This document shows positions 33,447-42,978 of a stretch of DNA of 64,000 bases, one piece after another (position 1 is the first letter of the stretch; each line of letters begins with the position of its first letter). Source of the stretch: Qipengyuania xiapuensis. Its GTDB lineage: Bacteria; Pseudomonadota; Alphaproteobacteria; Sphingomonadales; Sphingomonadaceae. The stretch lies in NCBI RefSeq assembly GCF_019711395.1, contig NZ_JAIGNL010000001.1, positions 310,001 to 374,000 of the forward strand, in the 5' to 3' direction. The notes under the pieces were generated by a model. That model had not been told where the DNA came from. It saw nothing but the letters and a program-made list of their open reading frames with translations, and ran no database searches. A program made the translations under genes and the position numbers.

Positions 33447-34688
33447 ATGCAGGTGGCTGTCTTCCATCCCGGTACCCAGCACAGCCGCCAGACGGCTTTG
33501 GCCCTGCAGGAGCTTGGCCGGCTGGCCTTCCTCGCGACCGGACTGTTCGATCACCCCGATGAGGCTCTGCGACAGCTCGCACAGCGCCTCCCGCAAGGTC
33601 TGGCGCGGCAGGTCCAGGGGGAGCTTGCGCGCTTTGCCTTTGCCCGGTTGGACGCTGACAAGGTTCGCGCGATGCCGGCCTACGAACTGCCTGAACGAAT
33701 TGCCGCGCGACTGGGTGCTCGCCGGCTGGCAGGAATGCTGGACACGGGATTGAACCGGGCGTTCGGTCGGAAGGTCGCTGCGATGGCAGGGGCGGAGGGG
33801 CCGCTGGCGCTTTGGGGCTACGACGGCTCTTCCGCCTCGGCCTTCACCGACAGACGAACGCGCGATTGCTACAAGATCCTCGACCGGACGACAGCCGATA
33901 GCCGGTCATGGAACCTGGAGCGCGAGCGGATCGCGGAAACCCATGGCGACTGGCTTGGTGGAGGCTCGCCCGCCTGGAGCAAGCACCGCATCGAGCGGGA
34001 CGATATCGAATTCGATGCCGCCGACACCATCGTGTGCGGCAGCCCCTTCGTGATGCAGACGATCCGCGAACATTCGCCGGTGCCTGGAGTGGCCGGCAAG
34101 CTCGAACTGCTGCCTTACTGCTTCGATGCGGACCTGTTCGCGAGCGAGGAACCGATTTTGCCCGCAGCGAAAGGGGAACCGGTCCGCTTCCTGTTTGCCG
34201 GACAAGTGTCCGCGCGCAAGGGCGCGCAACACCTGCTCGAGGCCATCGAATGCCTGCCTTCCGCCGATGCGCGCCTGACCCTGCTCGGTCCTGTCGCCGT
34301 GCCGGACAAGATCCTCGCGCGGTATCGTGACCGCGTCGATATCGTCGGCCCGGTCTCGCGCAGCGAAGTCCCCGCGATCATGCGGCAACATCACGCGCTG
34401 GTGTTCCCGAGCCATAACGAGGGCTCTGCGGTCGTGCTCCTCGAGGCCATGGCTTCCGGGCTCGCCGTCATCCAGACCGCGGCTTCGGGGATGGGTGCCA
34501 GCGCAAGGAGCGGCTTCGTCCTCGAGCGTCCCTCTGCCGGACTTGTAGAGCAGGCCATGCGCAGGTTGATCGACGATCGCGAGATGCTGCAGGCGATGCG
34601 CGAAGCCGCAAAGGCAGAGGCCGCCGCGCGCGATTTCGGCGCCTATCGTGCGAGCATTGCTTCCCTGCTGGAGCGCAAGGGCATCTAG
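33447..34688 (+). CDS. Glycosyltransferase, family 4 type
   Basis: This 413-residue enzyme has a GT-B fold. The C-terminal half is canonical: VRFLFAGQVSARKGAQHLLEAI near residue 247, LTLLGPV, and HHALVFPSHNEGSAVVLLEAMASGLAVI near 316-343 with the ExxxxxxxE-type donor site. The N-terminal acceptor domain is variable. It probably adds a sugar during surface polysaccharide synthesis. ATG start, divergent from the tail-spike-like pair; its last four bases overlap the end of the next, opposing glycosyltransferase gene. Confidence 0.88.
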   Translation: MQVAVFHPGTQHSRQTALALQELGRLAFLATGLFDHPDEALRQLAQRLPQGLARQVQGELARFAFARLDADKVRAMPAYELPERIAARLGARRLAGMLDTGLNRAFGRKVAAMAGAEGPLALWGYDGSSASAFTDRRTRDCYKILDRTTADSRSWNLERERIAETHGDWLGGGSPAWSKHRIERDDIEFDAADTIVCGSPFVMQTIREHSPVPGVAGKLELLPYCFDADLFASEEPILPAAKGEPVRFLFAGQVSARKGAQHLLEAIECLPSADARLTLLGPVAVPDKILARYRDRVDIVGPVSRSEVPAIMRQHHALVFPSHNEGSAVVLLEAMASGLAVIQTAASGMGASARSGFVLERPSAGLVEQAMRRLIDDREMLQAMREAAKAEAAARDFGAYRASIASLLERKGI

Positions 34689-35914
34689 CCCAGCAGCCGC
34701 TCCAATCCTTCCTCGAAGCAATCGACCACCGACTCCTTCGACCATGCCGTGCGGGCACGCTCGCGCGCGGCATCGCCCATCGTCTTGCGATAGTCCGGAT
34801 GGGCTGTCAGCGCTTCAATGGCGGTGACGATCGCTGCAGGCGTTTCGGGCGGCACGACGATCCCGCTGCCGACGAGCTCGCGGGCAATGCCGGTCCCCGG
34901 CCTCACCGTCGCGACTACCGGCCTGCCCGAGGCGAGCATGTTGCCGAGCTTCGAGGGGAGAACGAGATCTGCAGCGTCGTGCAACTGCGGCAGCAGGTGG
35001 ATGTCGGCCATGGTCAAGAGGTCGCCCATGCGCTCTTCCGGCTGGAGGTCGTGGAAGGTCACGTTGGGCAGCCCTTGGGCAAGTGCCTCGAGGTTCTCGC
35101 GATTGGGGCCTTCGCCGCAAATGACGAAAAGCACGTCCTTGCGATCCGCCATCAATCGCGCAGCCTCGATCACCACATCGAGACCCTGCTTGTTGGCGAT
35201 ATTGCCAGAATAAAGCGCGACCGTCCTGTCGCCGACACCCCAGGCCTCGCGGTAATGCCGTCGGTCGCCACTGGCGATCGAACCCGAGTGATTGGCCCAG
35301 TTGCGCATTTCGAGGATGCGTTCTTCGGCTACGCCTTTCTCGCGAAGCAGATCGCACATCGGCTGGCTGATGGTCGAGACGATGTCTGCCGAATGCAGCA
35401 TGCGGTCCTCGAAGCGCGCGGCCGCATCCGCCGTACGGCTTCCGCGATCGATGAGCCCGGTGGCGAGCGCAGCGCCGACCTCGAAATCCTGTACGTGCAG
35501 CCACAGCGGCACGCCGGCCCGGCGCGCCATGCGCATGGCGACGGGAGCGGCGATCATGGCCGGCGCCACAGTGAACACGAGGTCCGGTTTCATCTCGCGG
35601 CGGGCCCTGCGTGCGGCCGGATAGGCGCTGCTGGCAAAGCTCGCGTGATGGGCGATGCGCCGCGAACCGGTCGGGTTGGCGGGGATGTAATGCGGGCAAC
35701 GGGTGATGTTTACGCCCGCCTCGACCGAGGATTTCCACCTTCGCTTGAAGCGCGGATAGAGTTTCCATTCGGGATAGTAGGGCTGGCCCACGATGGCGCG
35801 CACCTCGTGACCGCGCTCGACCAGCGCTTCTGCGAGACCGGCACTGTACGGCCCGATGCCGATCGGCTCGGGAGCGTAGTTCAGTCCGATGAATAGGATG
35901 CGCCGGCCCGCCAT
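34685..35914 (-). CDS. WcaI-like glycosyltransferase
   Basis: This 409-residue protein has the WcaI/GT4 N-terminus RILFIGLNYAPEPIGIGPYSAGLAE-type signature, then YYPEWKLYPRF and SGNIANKQGLDVVIEAARLM near 242 and DLVLPSKLGNMLASGRPVVAT near 330. Related proteins add fucose or similar sugars in colanic-acid-type polysaccharides. The ATG at 35914 is used; the frame extends 28 codons upstream without family similarity. Together with the facing glycosyltransferase it suggests a small polysaccharide locus. Confidence 0.88.
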   Translation of the reverse strand: MAGRRILFIGLNYAPEPIGIGPYSAGLAEALVERGHEVRAIVGQPYYPEWKLYPRFKRRWKSSVEAGVNITRCPHYIPANPTGSRRIAHHASFASSAYPAARRARREMKPDLVFTVAPAMIAAPVAMRMARRAGVPLWLHVQDFEVGAALATGLIDRGSRTADAAARFEDRMLHSADIVSTISQPMCDLLREKGVAEERILEMRNWANHSGSIASGDRRHYREAWGVGDRTVALYSGNIANKQGLDVVIEAARLMADRKDVLFVICGEGPNRENLEALAQGLPNVTFHDLQPEERMGDLLTMADIHLLPQLHDAADLVLPSKLGNMLASGRPVVATVRPGTGIARELVGSGIVVPPETPAAIVTAIEALTAHPDYRKTMGDAARERARTAWSKESVVDCFEEGLERLLG

Positions 35915-35921
35915 AGAGCCG

Positions 35922-36548
35922 TCACGCCGCGTGCAGACCCTTGGTCGATTTTGCCCCGCCGTCCGCTGCCACGAGGCCATCGAAGATCGCATCAACAATA
36001 TGCGCGAGCTTGTCTTCGGTAAGCCGGTCCCCGAGCATGGCGATGCTGTAGGGCTGGAGATAGGTCGAAACGATCTGGTTGATCACCGATCGCGCGAAAT
36101 CGACGTCGAGGCCCTCGAGATGGCCTTCGGCCTGGGCCTCCGCGATGATCTCGCACAGGTAGTGGTCGCCGAGGTCGATGTAGCTTTGCGCATATTCGAA
36201 ATAGCGCTCGCCCATTTCGATATAGAGGCGGAAGGAAGTCGGGTCCTCCTGGAAGCTCTGCTGCAGGCGGACAAATCGCCGGGCGACGAACTCGTACATC
36301 TTGCGGCGCGGGGGAAGCTCGCTCCCCATCACGTCGTCCATGATCGCGATATAGGGCGCGAACCACTCGCCGGTGATCGCATCGAGAAGGTCGCTTTCCT
36401 CGGGGAAGACGGCATCGAGCCGCGAGCGCGCGATCTTGAGCTCGGCAGCGAGCCGCATCCGGGTCACTTCCTCGCCGGTGCGCTCCATCAACGCCATCGC
36501 CTCGCGGGCGAAGCGGCTGCGCATCTGATCGATTTCGTCTTCGCTCAC
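35922..36548 (-). CDS. TetR/AcrR family regulator
   Basis: This 208-residue protein has an N-terminal helix-turn-helix (AMALMERTGEEVTRMRLAAELKIARSRLD, with recognition helix near residues 38-46) and an all-helical ligand domain. It begins with GTG after GAGGGG. A perfect inverted repeat centred 31 bases upstream of the start is a likely self-operator. It lies 3' of the DUF1295 gene, on the same strand. Target genes may include that membrane protein and the acyltransferase, or the glycosyltransferase. Confidence 0.82.
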   Translation of the reverse strand: MSEDEIDQMRSRFAREAMALMERTGEEVTRMRLAAELKIARSRLDAVFPEESDLLDAITGEWFAPYIAIMDDVMGSELPPRRKMYEFVARRFVRLQQSFQEDPTSFRLYIEMGERYFEYAQSYIDLGDHYLCEIIAEAQAEGHLEGLDVDFARSVINQIVSTYLQPYSIAMLGDRLTEDKLAHIVDAIFDGLVAADGGAKSTKGLHAA

Positions 36549-36567
36549 TGGCGTCGGTTCCCCTCAA

Positions 36568-36590
36568 GAATGGCGCCAATGTAGCCATTC
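36568..36590. promoter_or_regulatory. Perfect operator-like palindrome upstream of the TetR gene
   Basis: GAATGGC at 36568-36574 and GCCATTC at 36584-36590 are exact reverse complements with a nine-base spacer (23 bases in all). This is the size and place of a TetR-family self-operator, 20 bases before the GTG start at 36548. Confidence 0.6.
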
Positions 36591-36622
36591 GAGCGCAGGG
36601 TTAAACCCCCGAGAGGCCCCGA

Positions 36623-37420
36623 TTACGCGCTTTTCTTGGGCGGCATGGGAATGAAGGCCGAGGTGCGCTTCTTGTATTGCTCGTATCCGGGGCGCGAATA
36701 CTTCATGCCCTTTTCGAGCAATGCCGCGCCCGACCACTTCACTAGCGTGAAGGTCAGGAAGAGCGGACCGGCCACGGTCCAGAGGGCAATGTCCCAGCTG
36801 ACGCTCGCCGCGACCAGCCAGATCCCCCACCATGCACAGGCGTCGCCGAAATAGTTCGGGTGACGGGTATAGCGCCACAGGCCCTTGTCCATGACCTCGC
36901 CCTTGTTCGAAGGGTCTTTCTTGAACTGCGACAGCTGCCAGTCGCCTACCCACTCGAAGAAGATGCCCACGAGGTAGAGCGCAAGACCGGCGATCGTCAG
37001 CGTGGTCACCTGCTGCGCGGGATCGCTCGACAGGATGCCGACCTGTGCGGGCGAGGAGACGAGGAACAGCAACACCGCCTGCCCGAGCCAGATCTTGGTC
37101 AGTGCGGCAAAGGCGAAACGGCCTTTCTCGCGGTCCTTCCTCAGCATGCGTTCGTAGCGCTTGTCTTCGCCTTCTTCGCGCCAACGTCGCAGGAGGTAGA
37201 TGCCGAGCCTGAGGCCCCAGGCCGCGGTCATCGCCAGCAGCAGGTGGGCAAGTATCCCGCGCTCTTCCAATTGCAGCCAGCTGGTGAAAGCCATCAGCGC
37301 CATGCCCGCGCCCCAGAAGCTGTCGATGAAGGACACATCGTCGATCTTCACCGAGATTGCCCAAAGGACCAGCACGACCGCCACCAGTACGGCGGCATTC
37401 ACAAGCAGCATCTCAACCAT
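36623..37420 (-). CDS. DUF1295 membrane protein (steroid 5-alpha-reductase fold)
   Basis: This 265-residue protein has about six transmembrane helices and the late motif GLWRYTRHPNYFGDACAWWG near residues 181-200, the NADPH-binding signature of the DUF1295/ICMT-like superfamily. It also has LGIYLLRRWREEGEDKRYE. The substrate is unknown; lipids or sterol-like compounds are typical guesses. ATG start; its start overlaps the end of the acyltransferase gene by eight bases, so both are probably one transcript. Confidence 0.87.
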   Translation of the reverse strand: MVEMLLVNAAVLVAVVLVLWAISVKIDDVSFIDSFWGAGMALMAFTSWLQLEERGILAHLLLAMTAAWGLRLGIYLLRRWREEGEDKRYERMLRKDREKGRFAFAALTKIWLGQAVLLFLVSSPAQVGILSSDPAQQVTTLTIAGLALYLVGIFFEWVGDWQLSQFKKDPSNKGEVMDKGLWRYTRHPNYFGDACAWWGIWLVAASVSWDIALWTVAGPLFLTFTLVKWSGAALLEKGMKYSRPGYEQYKKRTSAFIPMPPKKSA

Positions 37421-38042
37421 CGGCGCGTTCCTCCTCGATCAGCTTTTGGGCCTGCGCTTCGAGAACGTCGAAGCGATGGTAGCCCGGGAGCTTGGACTGC
37501 ATGAAGCGGGCGATTTCGGCGAGCGTTTCGCCGTAGCTTTCGGTCGGTACGATGGGTGGGCCGAAGCCCAGCGTCATCGTGTCGTTGTTCACATAGGCGG
37601 GCACGATCGGCACGTTCGCCGCGCGGGCGATATGATAGAAGCCGGATTTCCAGCTGCCGTCGGTCGAACGGGTGCCTTCCGCCGCGATCACGAGCGCCAG
37701 CCGCTCACGCTTCCTGAATTCCTCTGCGACCTGCTCGACATAGTTGGCCCGCTTGGTACGGTCGACGGGGATGCCGCCCATGTCGAACATGAAGTTGCGC
37801 ATCATGCCCTGGAAGAGCGTGTGCTTGCCCATGAAATTCGGCTGCACGCCTTCCTCGGCCGTGGCGCCGATGAAGAACACGAAATCCCAGTTCGATGTGT
37901 GCGGTGCGCCCGCGATGACGAACTTGTCGATGTCGGGCAGGCGACCGTCGAGCTTCCAGCCCTTCCAGCGATACAGCACCATGATGATGCGCCGCACGAT
38001 CCGGCTCAGCAGCGACGGCTTTCGAAAATTGGCTCTGGGCAT
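37413..38042 (-). CDS. Lysophospholipid acyltransferase-family protein
   Basis: This 209-residue protein has the acyltransferase boxes GAPHTSNWDFVFF near residue 45 (HX4D catalytic motif), MGGIPVDRT near 91 and AAEGTRSTDGSWKSGFYHIA near 118. It should acylate a lysophospholipid or ornithine/glycolipid precursor at the membrane. It differs from housekeeping PlsC in its N-terminus. ATG start. It is the first gene of a pair with the DUF1295 membrane protein, which hints at a shared lipid role. Confidence 0.87.
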   Translation of the reverse strand: MPRANFRKPSLLSRIVRRIIMVLYRWKGWKLDGRLPDIDKFVIAGAPHTSNWDFVFFIGATAEEGVQPNFMGKHTLFQGMMRNFMFDMGGIPVDRTKRANYVEQVAEEFRKRERLALVIAAEGTRSTDGSWKSGFYHIARAANVPIVPAYVNNDTMTLGFGPPIVPTESYGETLAEIARFMQSKLPGYHRFDVLEAQAQKLIEEERADG

Positions 38043-38112
38043 TCTCTCTCCTGCCTGCGAGGCCTAGCAGCTACGTAGCGGAATGCGAGAGGGATGCGCG
38101 GTTTTCCGCCAA

Positions 38113-39723
38113 TTACATCCGGAACACGCCGAACTGCGGCTTCTCCGGAATCGGCGCCTCGAGCGTTGCCGAGAAGGCCAGGCCGAGCACGTCGCGGGTC
38201 TGGACCGGATCGATCACGCCGTCGTCCCACAGCCTCGCGGTAGCGTAGTAGGGATTGCCTTCGTCCTCGTATTTCTGGCGGATCGGGGCCTTGAATGCCT
38301 CGGCCTCTTCCTCGCTCCAGCTGTCGGCATCGCGGTGGACGGTGGCGAGGACCGATGCGGCCTGTTCGCCGCCCATCACGGAAATGCGCGCATTGGGCCA
38401 GGTAAAGAGGAAGCGCGGGCTGTAGGCGCGGCCGCACATGCCGTAATTGCCCGCACCGAAGCTGCCGCCGATCACCACGGTGACCTTGGGCACGGTGGCC
38501 GTTGCGACTGCGGTGACCAGCTTCGCGCCGTGCTTGGCGATGCCTTCGGCCTCGTACTTCCCGCCGACCATGAAGCCGGAGATGTTCTGGAGGAACAGGA
38601 GCGGGATGCGGCGTTGCTGCGCGAGCTCGATGAAGTGTGCGCCCTTGCGCGCGCTCTCGGAGAACAGCACGCCGTTGTTGGCGAGGATCGCGACCGGCAT
38701 GCCCCAGATATGCGCAAAGCCGCAGACCAGCGTGCTGCCGTAATGCTGCTTGAACTCGTGGAATTCGCTGCCGTCGACGAGGCGGGCGATGATTTCCTTC
38801 ACGTCATAGGGCGCGCGGACGTCTTCGGGCACGATGGCATAGAGGTCTTCCGCGTCGAACTTGGGCGGGCGCGGCTCCTTGAGCGCTACGTCCTTCGCCG
38901 CGCCGGTGTTCGCGCCCAGCTGGCTGACGATGTCGCGCACGATGGTGAGCGCATGCTCGTCGTTCTCGGCCAGGTGATCGACCACGCCCGATTTCTTGGC
39001 GTGGAGGTCGCCGCCGCCAAGGTCCTCGGCGCTGATTTCCTCGCCCGTCGCGGCTTTCACCAGCGGTGGGCCTGCAAGGAAGATCGTGCCCTGGTTGCGC
39101 ACGATGATCGTCTCGTCCGACATGGCGGGCACGTAGGCGCCGCCCGCGGTGCAGCTGCCCATGACGCAGGCGATCTGCGGGATGCCCAGCGCGCTCATGT
39201 TGGCCTGGTTGAAGAAGATGCGGCCGAAGTGATCGCGATCGGGGAAGACCTCTGCCTGGTGTGGCAGGTTCGCGCCGCCGCTGTCGACGAGATAGATGCA
39301 CGGCAGGCGGTTTTCCTGCGCGATTTCCTGTGCGCGCAGGTGCTTCTTGACCGTCATCGGGTAATAGGTGCCGCCCTTCACGGTGGCATCGTTGCACACG
39401 ATCATCACCTGCCGCCCCGAAACGCGGCCGATCCCGGCAATCATTCCCGCGCCGTTGATCTCGTCCTTGCCGTACATGCCGTTGGCGGCGAGCTGGCCGA
39501 TCTCGAGGAAAGGGCTGCCCGGATCGAGCAGGCGCTCGACCCGCTCGCGCGGCAAAAGCTTGCCCCGCCCGACATGCCGTTCGCGGCTGCCTTCCGAGCC
39601 GCCGAGTGCGGCTGCGGCAACGGTGGAGCGCAGGTCTGCTGCGAGCGAGGTGTTGTGCTCGAAGCGCGCCTTGGCATCGGGTGCCTCGCGGTCGAGCGTG
39701 GAAGTGAGAACGGGTGCGGTCAT
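38113..39723 (-). CDS. 3-methylcrotonyl-CoA carboxylase, carboxyltransferase subunit
   Basis: This 536-residue protein has the biotin-dependent carboxyltransferase fold twice: residues 90-270 with [36 protein letters not shown]; and residues 320-510 with [18 protein letters not shown] and [20 protein letters not shown]. The closeness to isovaleryl-CoA dehydrogenase favours methylcrotonyl-CoA over propionyl- or geranyl-CoA as substrate. The reaction is step three or four of leucine breakdown. The biotin-carrying alpha subunit is not in this window. ATG start, 11 bases after the PhnA-like stop. Confidence 0.9.
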   Translation of the reverse strand: MTAPVLTSTLDREAPDAKARFEHNTSLAADLRSTVAAAALGGSEGSRERHVGRGKLLPRERVERLLDPGSPFLEIGQLAANGMYGKDEINGAGMIAGIGRVSGRQVMIVCNDATVKGGTYYPMTVKKHLRAQEIAQENRLPCIYLVDSGGANLPHQAEVFPDRDHFGRIFFNQANMSALGIPQIACVMGSCTAGGAYVPAMSDETIIVRNQGTIFLAGPPLVKAATGEEISAEDLGGGDLHAKKSGVVDHLAENDEHALTIVRDIVSQLGANTGAAKDVALKEPRPPKFDAEDLYAIVPEDVRAPYDVKEIIARLVDGSEFHEFKQHYGSTLVCGFAHIWGMPVAILANNGVLFSESARKGAHFIELAQQRRIPLLFLQNISGFMVGGKYEAEGIAKHGAKLVTAVATATVPKVTVVIGGSFGAGNYGMCGRAYSPRFLFTWPNARISVMGGEQAASVLATVHRDADSWSEEEAEAFKAPIRQKYEDEGNPYYATARLWDDGVIDPVQTRDVLGLAFSATLEAPIPEKPQFGVFRM

Positions 39724-39734
39724 GGTGTCGGGCC

Positions 39735-40040
39735 CTAGCGTTTCTTCACGAATTCGGCACGCAGGACGAGGCCCTTGATGCCGGGATATTTGCAGTCGAT
39801 TTCCTGGGCGTCGCCGGTCAGCCGGATCGACTTGATCAGCGTCCCCTGCTTGAGCGTCTGGCCCGCGCCCTTGACCTCGAGGTCCTTGATCAGCGTGACC
39901 TGGTCACCGTCCTCCAGCAGGTTGCCGACCGCATCGCGAACTTTGACGCGTTCGGCCGCTGCCTGTTTGGCCGCCAATTCGGATGCGGGCATCCACTCGC
40001 CGCTTTCCTCGTCGTAGACGTAGTCCTCGTCGCCGCTCAT
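39735..40040 (-). CDS. PhnA-like domain protein (shortened)
   Basis: This 101-residue protein has [21 protein letters not shown] and [22 protein letters not shown], the C-terminal PhnA (YjdM) domain. The usual N-terminal zinc ribbon with CxxC pairs is missing, so it is a C-terminal-domain-only form. The name comes from an old link with phosphonate use, but the true role is unknown. It sits between ivd and mccB, overlapping ivd's stop by four bases. Confidence 0.85.
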   Translation of the reverse strand: MSGDEDYVYDEESGEWMPASELAAKQAAAERVKVRDAVGNLLEDGDQVTLIKDLEVKGAGQTLKQGTLIKSIRLTGDAQEIDCKYPGIKGLVLRAEFVKKR

Positions 40041-41206
40041 CCGGCAGCGCCGATCAGCTCGCGACCGATCAGCATGCGGCGGATTTCGTTCGTGCCGGCA
40101 CCGATGTCGAGCAGCTTGGCATCGCGCATGTAGCGTTCGACCGGCCAGTCGAGCGTGTAGCCTGCACCGCCCAGCGCCTGAACGCTTTCGGCGGCCACGC
40201 GGAAGGCGTTTTCCGAGGCCAGCAGGATCGCGCCTGCCGCGTCGAAGCGGGTGGTCTTATTCGCATCGCAGCTCTTGGCGACTGCATAGGTGTAGGCGCG
40301 GGCCGATTGCAGCGCGACATACATGTCGGCGACCTTGGCCTGCATCAGCTGGAAGCTGCCGATGGGCTTTCCAAACTGCTTGCGCTCGCGAAGATAGGGG
40401 ATGACCGTGTCGAGGCACGCCTGCATCACGCCGAGCTGGAGCCCGGCGAGCACCACGCGCTCGTAATCGAGGCCGCTCATCAGAACGCCGACGCCGCCGT
40501 TTTCGGGGCCCATCACGTTCTCTTCGGGAACGAAGCAATCGTCGAACACCAGCTCTGCCGTGGGCGAGCCGCGCATGCCGACCTTCTCGATCTTCTGGCC
40601 GATCGAGAAGCCTTCGAAATCCTTCTCGATGAGGAAGGTGGTGATGCCGCGGCTGGCGGCCTCGGGTGCGGTCTTGGCATAGACTACCAGCGTGTCCGCA
40701 TAAGGCGCGTTGGTGATCCAGAACTTGGTGCCGTTGAGCAGGTATCCGCCCTGGACCGCTTCGGCCTTGGTGCGCATCGAGACGACGTCCGAACCGGCGC
40801 TCGCCTCGCTCATGGCAAGGCTGCCGACATGTTCGCCGCTGATCAGCTTGGGCAGGTATTTCGCCTTCTGCTCTTCATTGCCCCAGCGGGCGATCTGGTT
40901 GACGCAAAGGTTGGAGTGCGCGCCGTAGGAAAGGCCAATCGAAGCGCTCGCGCGGCTGACTTCCTCGACCGCGATGACATGTTCGAGATAGCCGAGGCCG
41001 AGGCCGCCGTCCTCTTCGGGGACGGTGATGCCGTGCAGGCCCAGCTCGCCCATTGCGGGCCACAGCTTGGCCTTGGGGAACCAGTCTTCACGGTCGACCT
41101 TCTCGGCGAGCGGGGCAATCTGTTCGTCGGCGAAGCGCGAAACGCTTTCGCGGATCATGTCGGCACTTTCGCCGAGCTGGAAATCGAAATCGGGGGTGGC
41201 GCGCAA
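40037..41206 (-). CDS. Isovaleryl-CoA dehydrogenase
   Basis: This 389-residue acyl-CoA dehydrogenase oxidises isovaleryl-CoA to 3-methylcrotonyl-CoA in leucine breakdown. AMSEASAGSDVVSM near residue 131 and NGTKFWITNAPYADT near 153 are FAD/substrate regions; catalytic Glu sits in SGLDYERVVLAG near 248, the position characteristic of isovaleryl-CoA enzymes, and AGTNEIRR near 376 closes the fold. The start is TTG after AAGGAGAG, since no ATG fits. A stable GC hairpin (41220-41236) lies just before the ribosome site. Confidence 0.93.
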   Translation of the reverse strand: MRATPDFDFQLGESADMIRESVSRFADEQIAPLAEKVDREDWFPKAKLWPAMGELGLHGITVPEEDGGLGLGYLEHVIAVEEVSRASASIGLSYGAHSNLCVNQIARWGNEEQKAKYLPKLISGEHVGSLAMSEASAGSDVVSMRTKAEAVQGGYLLNGTKFWITNAPYADTLVVYAKTAPEAASRGITTFLIEKDFEGFSIGQKIEKVGMRGSPTAELVFDDCFVPEENVMGPENGGVGVLMSGLDYERVVLAGLQLGVMQACLDTVIPYLRERKQFGKPIGSFQLMQAKVADMYVALQSARAYTYAVAKSCDANKTTRFDAAGAILLASENAFRVAAESVQALGGAGYTLDWPVERYMRDAKLLDIGAGTNEIRRMLIGRELIGAAG

Positions 41207-41219
41207 TTCTCTCTCCTTG

Positions 41220-41236
41220 GGCGGGTGCGGCCCGCC
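41220..41236 (-). promoter_or_regulatory. GC hairpin in the ivd leader
   Basis: GGCGGG/CCCGCC with a five-base loop, ending about four bases before the ribosome binding site of the TTG start at 41206. It could slow translation start or stabilise the mRNA; simple GC-rich chance is possible. Confidence 0.4.
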
Positions 41237-41349
41237 AGCAAATTCTTCGCCGCGCGATAGCCGAGGTGAACGACGCGTGCAAACCTATGAAAGCGCGCAG
41301 AGAATTGAGCTTTTGCGCGAAAGTGAAAGCCGTTGAAACTCCGTGGTTT

Positions 41350-42906
41350 ATGGCTAAAGTGCCGCCGCAAATTATGGATATGGTAAAATCCAAGGGGTCC
41401 ACTTGGCCGATCGGCGAAGGGCCCTCGCAGCAATTCTGCGGCGAGGAAGAGCGCCTCTCCGTGCTCGCGAGCTACGGCGGTACCGAGCTGGTCGGTGACG
41501 CGGAATTGCGGGGAATCGCCGAATTCGCCGCGAAACTTTGTGCAACGCCCATGGCCATGGTGACCTTCGTCGAGAAGGATCACCAGCGCTTCCTCGCACG
41601 CACCGGACTCGAGGCCGAGACGACGCCGCGCCGCACCAGCTTCTGTGCCCATGCCATGCTCGGCAGCGAGCCGATGGTCATACCCGATGCGCGCGAGGAC
41701 GAGCGTTTCGCGAACAACCCGCTGGTTACCGGCGAGCCCAATATCTGCTTCTATGCCGGCCACCCGCTCATCTCTGCGGAAGGCGCACCGCTCGGTGCGC
41801 TGTGCGTAATCGATAGCGAGCCGCGCAGCGAAGGCTTGAGCGATCTCCAGCAGGAGGGCCTTGCGGTGCTTGCGCAGGCCGTGATGCGGCGGCTGGGCCA
41901 GCGGCGCCTGGGCCGACATGTCAATGCGACGCTCCGGCAACAGGAACAAGAACTGCGCCAGATGATCGACAGCGTGCCCGGCATTGCCTGGCGGTCGGAC
42001 GACAAGGGCAATTTCTCCCACGTCAATGCACGCTGGCAGGAACTCACCGGCCTCGAGCCTCCGAAAACGACGGAGGACTGGCGCCCGGTGATTCATCCTG
42101 AAGACTGGGAGCAGACGCTGAGCCTTTTCCTGCAGGCGCTCGAGCAGGGCACCCTCTTCGAGGCCGAGTGGCGGCTGAAGCACACCGACGGGTCCTACCG
42201 CTGGGTCCAGGCGCGCGCAGTGCCGATCGTCGAGGAAGGCCAGCCTGTCAGCTGGTTCGGCACGGTCACCGATGTCGACAAGGCGCACCGTATCTCCGAG
42301 TCTCGCGACCTTCTGGCGCGCGAACTCTCGCACCGGATCAAGAACATCTTCGCGGTCGTCTCCGGCCTGATCGCGATCCGCTCGCGCGGACGCGAGGAAG
42401 TGGAAGGCTTCGCGAAGGAGCTGACCGACACGATCCGCGCGTTGGGCACAGCGCATGATTACGTGCGCCCGATGAGCGAGCGCCGCGGCGAAACGCTGTC
42501 GGGCCTGCTCACCGACCTCCTCGCGCCCTACGACCCCAAGGGCGGCGAACGCTTCACGATTACCGGCCCCGGGGTGAAGATCGGCGCACGCGCGGCCACG
42601 CCGCTGGCACTCATTTTCCACGAGCTTGCGACCAATTCGGCAAAGTACGGCGCCTTGTCCTGCGCAGAAGGTCATGTCGCGGTTACGGTCACCGACGACG
42701 GCGAAGCCGACGGCAGGATCCGTGTGACCTGGGAAGAGCGCGCATCGCCATGTGGGCCCGGTGCCCAGCAGGAAACCGAAGGGTTCGGCTCGCGGCTGTT
42801 GCGGATGGCGGTCGAGAGCCAGCTCAACGGCAGCTTCGAGCGCAGCTATTCGGACGACGGCCTCGATGTTCGTATCGTGTTGCCGCACAAGAGCATTGCC
42901 GACTGA
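41350..42906 (+). CDS. HWE-family sensor histidine kinase with GAF and PAS domains
   Basis: This is about 518 residues from the ATG at 41350. A GAF domain (about 30-175; FCAHAMLGSEPMVIPDAREDERF) is followed by a PAS/PAC domain (about 195-300; SVPGIAWRSDDKGNFSHVNARW, then FEAEWRLKHTDGSYRWVQARAV). The kinase has the phosphoacceptor in LSHRIKNIFAVVSGLI near 325, FHELATNSAKYGAL near 421 with the HWE-typical His, and VTWEER near 460. No response regulator is adjacent. No transmembrane segment, so it senses inside the cell. The start is uncertain: several in-frame ATGs lack ribosome sites. Confidence 0.87.
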   Translation: MAKVPPQIMDMVKSKGSTWPIGEGPSQQFCGEEERLSVLASYGGTELVGDAELRGIAEFAAKLCATPMAMVTFVEKDHQRFLARTGLEAETTPRRTSFCAHAMLGSEPMVIPDAREDERFANNPLVTGEPNICFYAGHPLISAEGAPLGALCVIDSEPRSEGLSDLQQEGLAVLAQAVMRRLGQRRLGRHVNATLRQQEQELRQMIDSVPGIAWRSDDKGNFSHVNARWQELTGLEPPKTTEDWRPVIHPEDWEQTLSLFLQALEQGTLFEAEWRLKHTDGSYRWVQARAVPIVEEGQPVSWFGTVTDVDKAHRISESRDLLARELSHRIKNIFAVVSGLIAIRSRGREEVEGFAKELTDTIRALGTAHDYVRPMSERRGETLSGLLTDLLAPYDPKGGERFTITGPGVKIGARAATPLALIFHELATNSAKYGALSCAEGHVAVTVTDDGEADGRIRVTWEERASPCGPGAQQETEGFGSRLLRMAVESQLNGSFERSYSDDGLDVRIVLPHKSIAD

Positions 42907-42978
42907 CGGGCCGCCGCATTGCCCCGCGGCAAATGACTGCCTAGGGTCGCTGCGAAACTTGCGGGAGGGCCCATCGCG

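Noticed and set aside
38083-39738. 551-codon frame opposite mccB
   Set aside because: Antisense shadow; no motifs, and the minus-strand frame gives a full carboxyltransferase.
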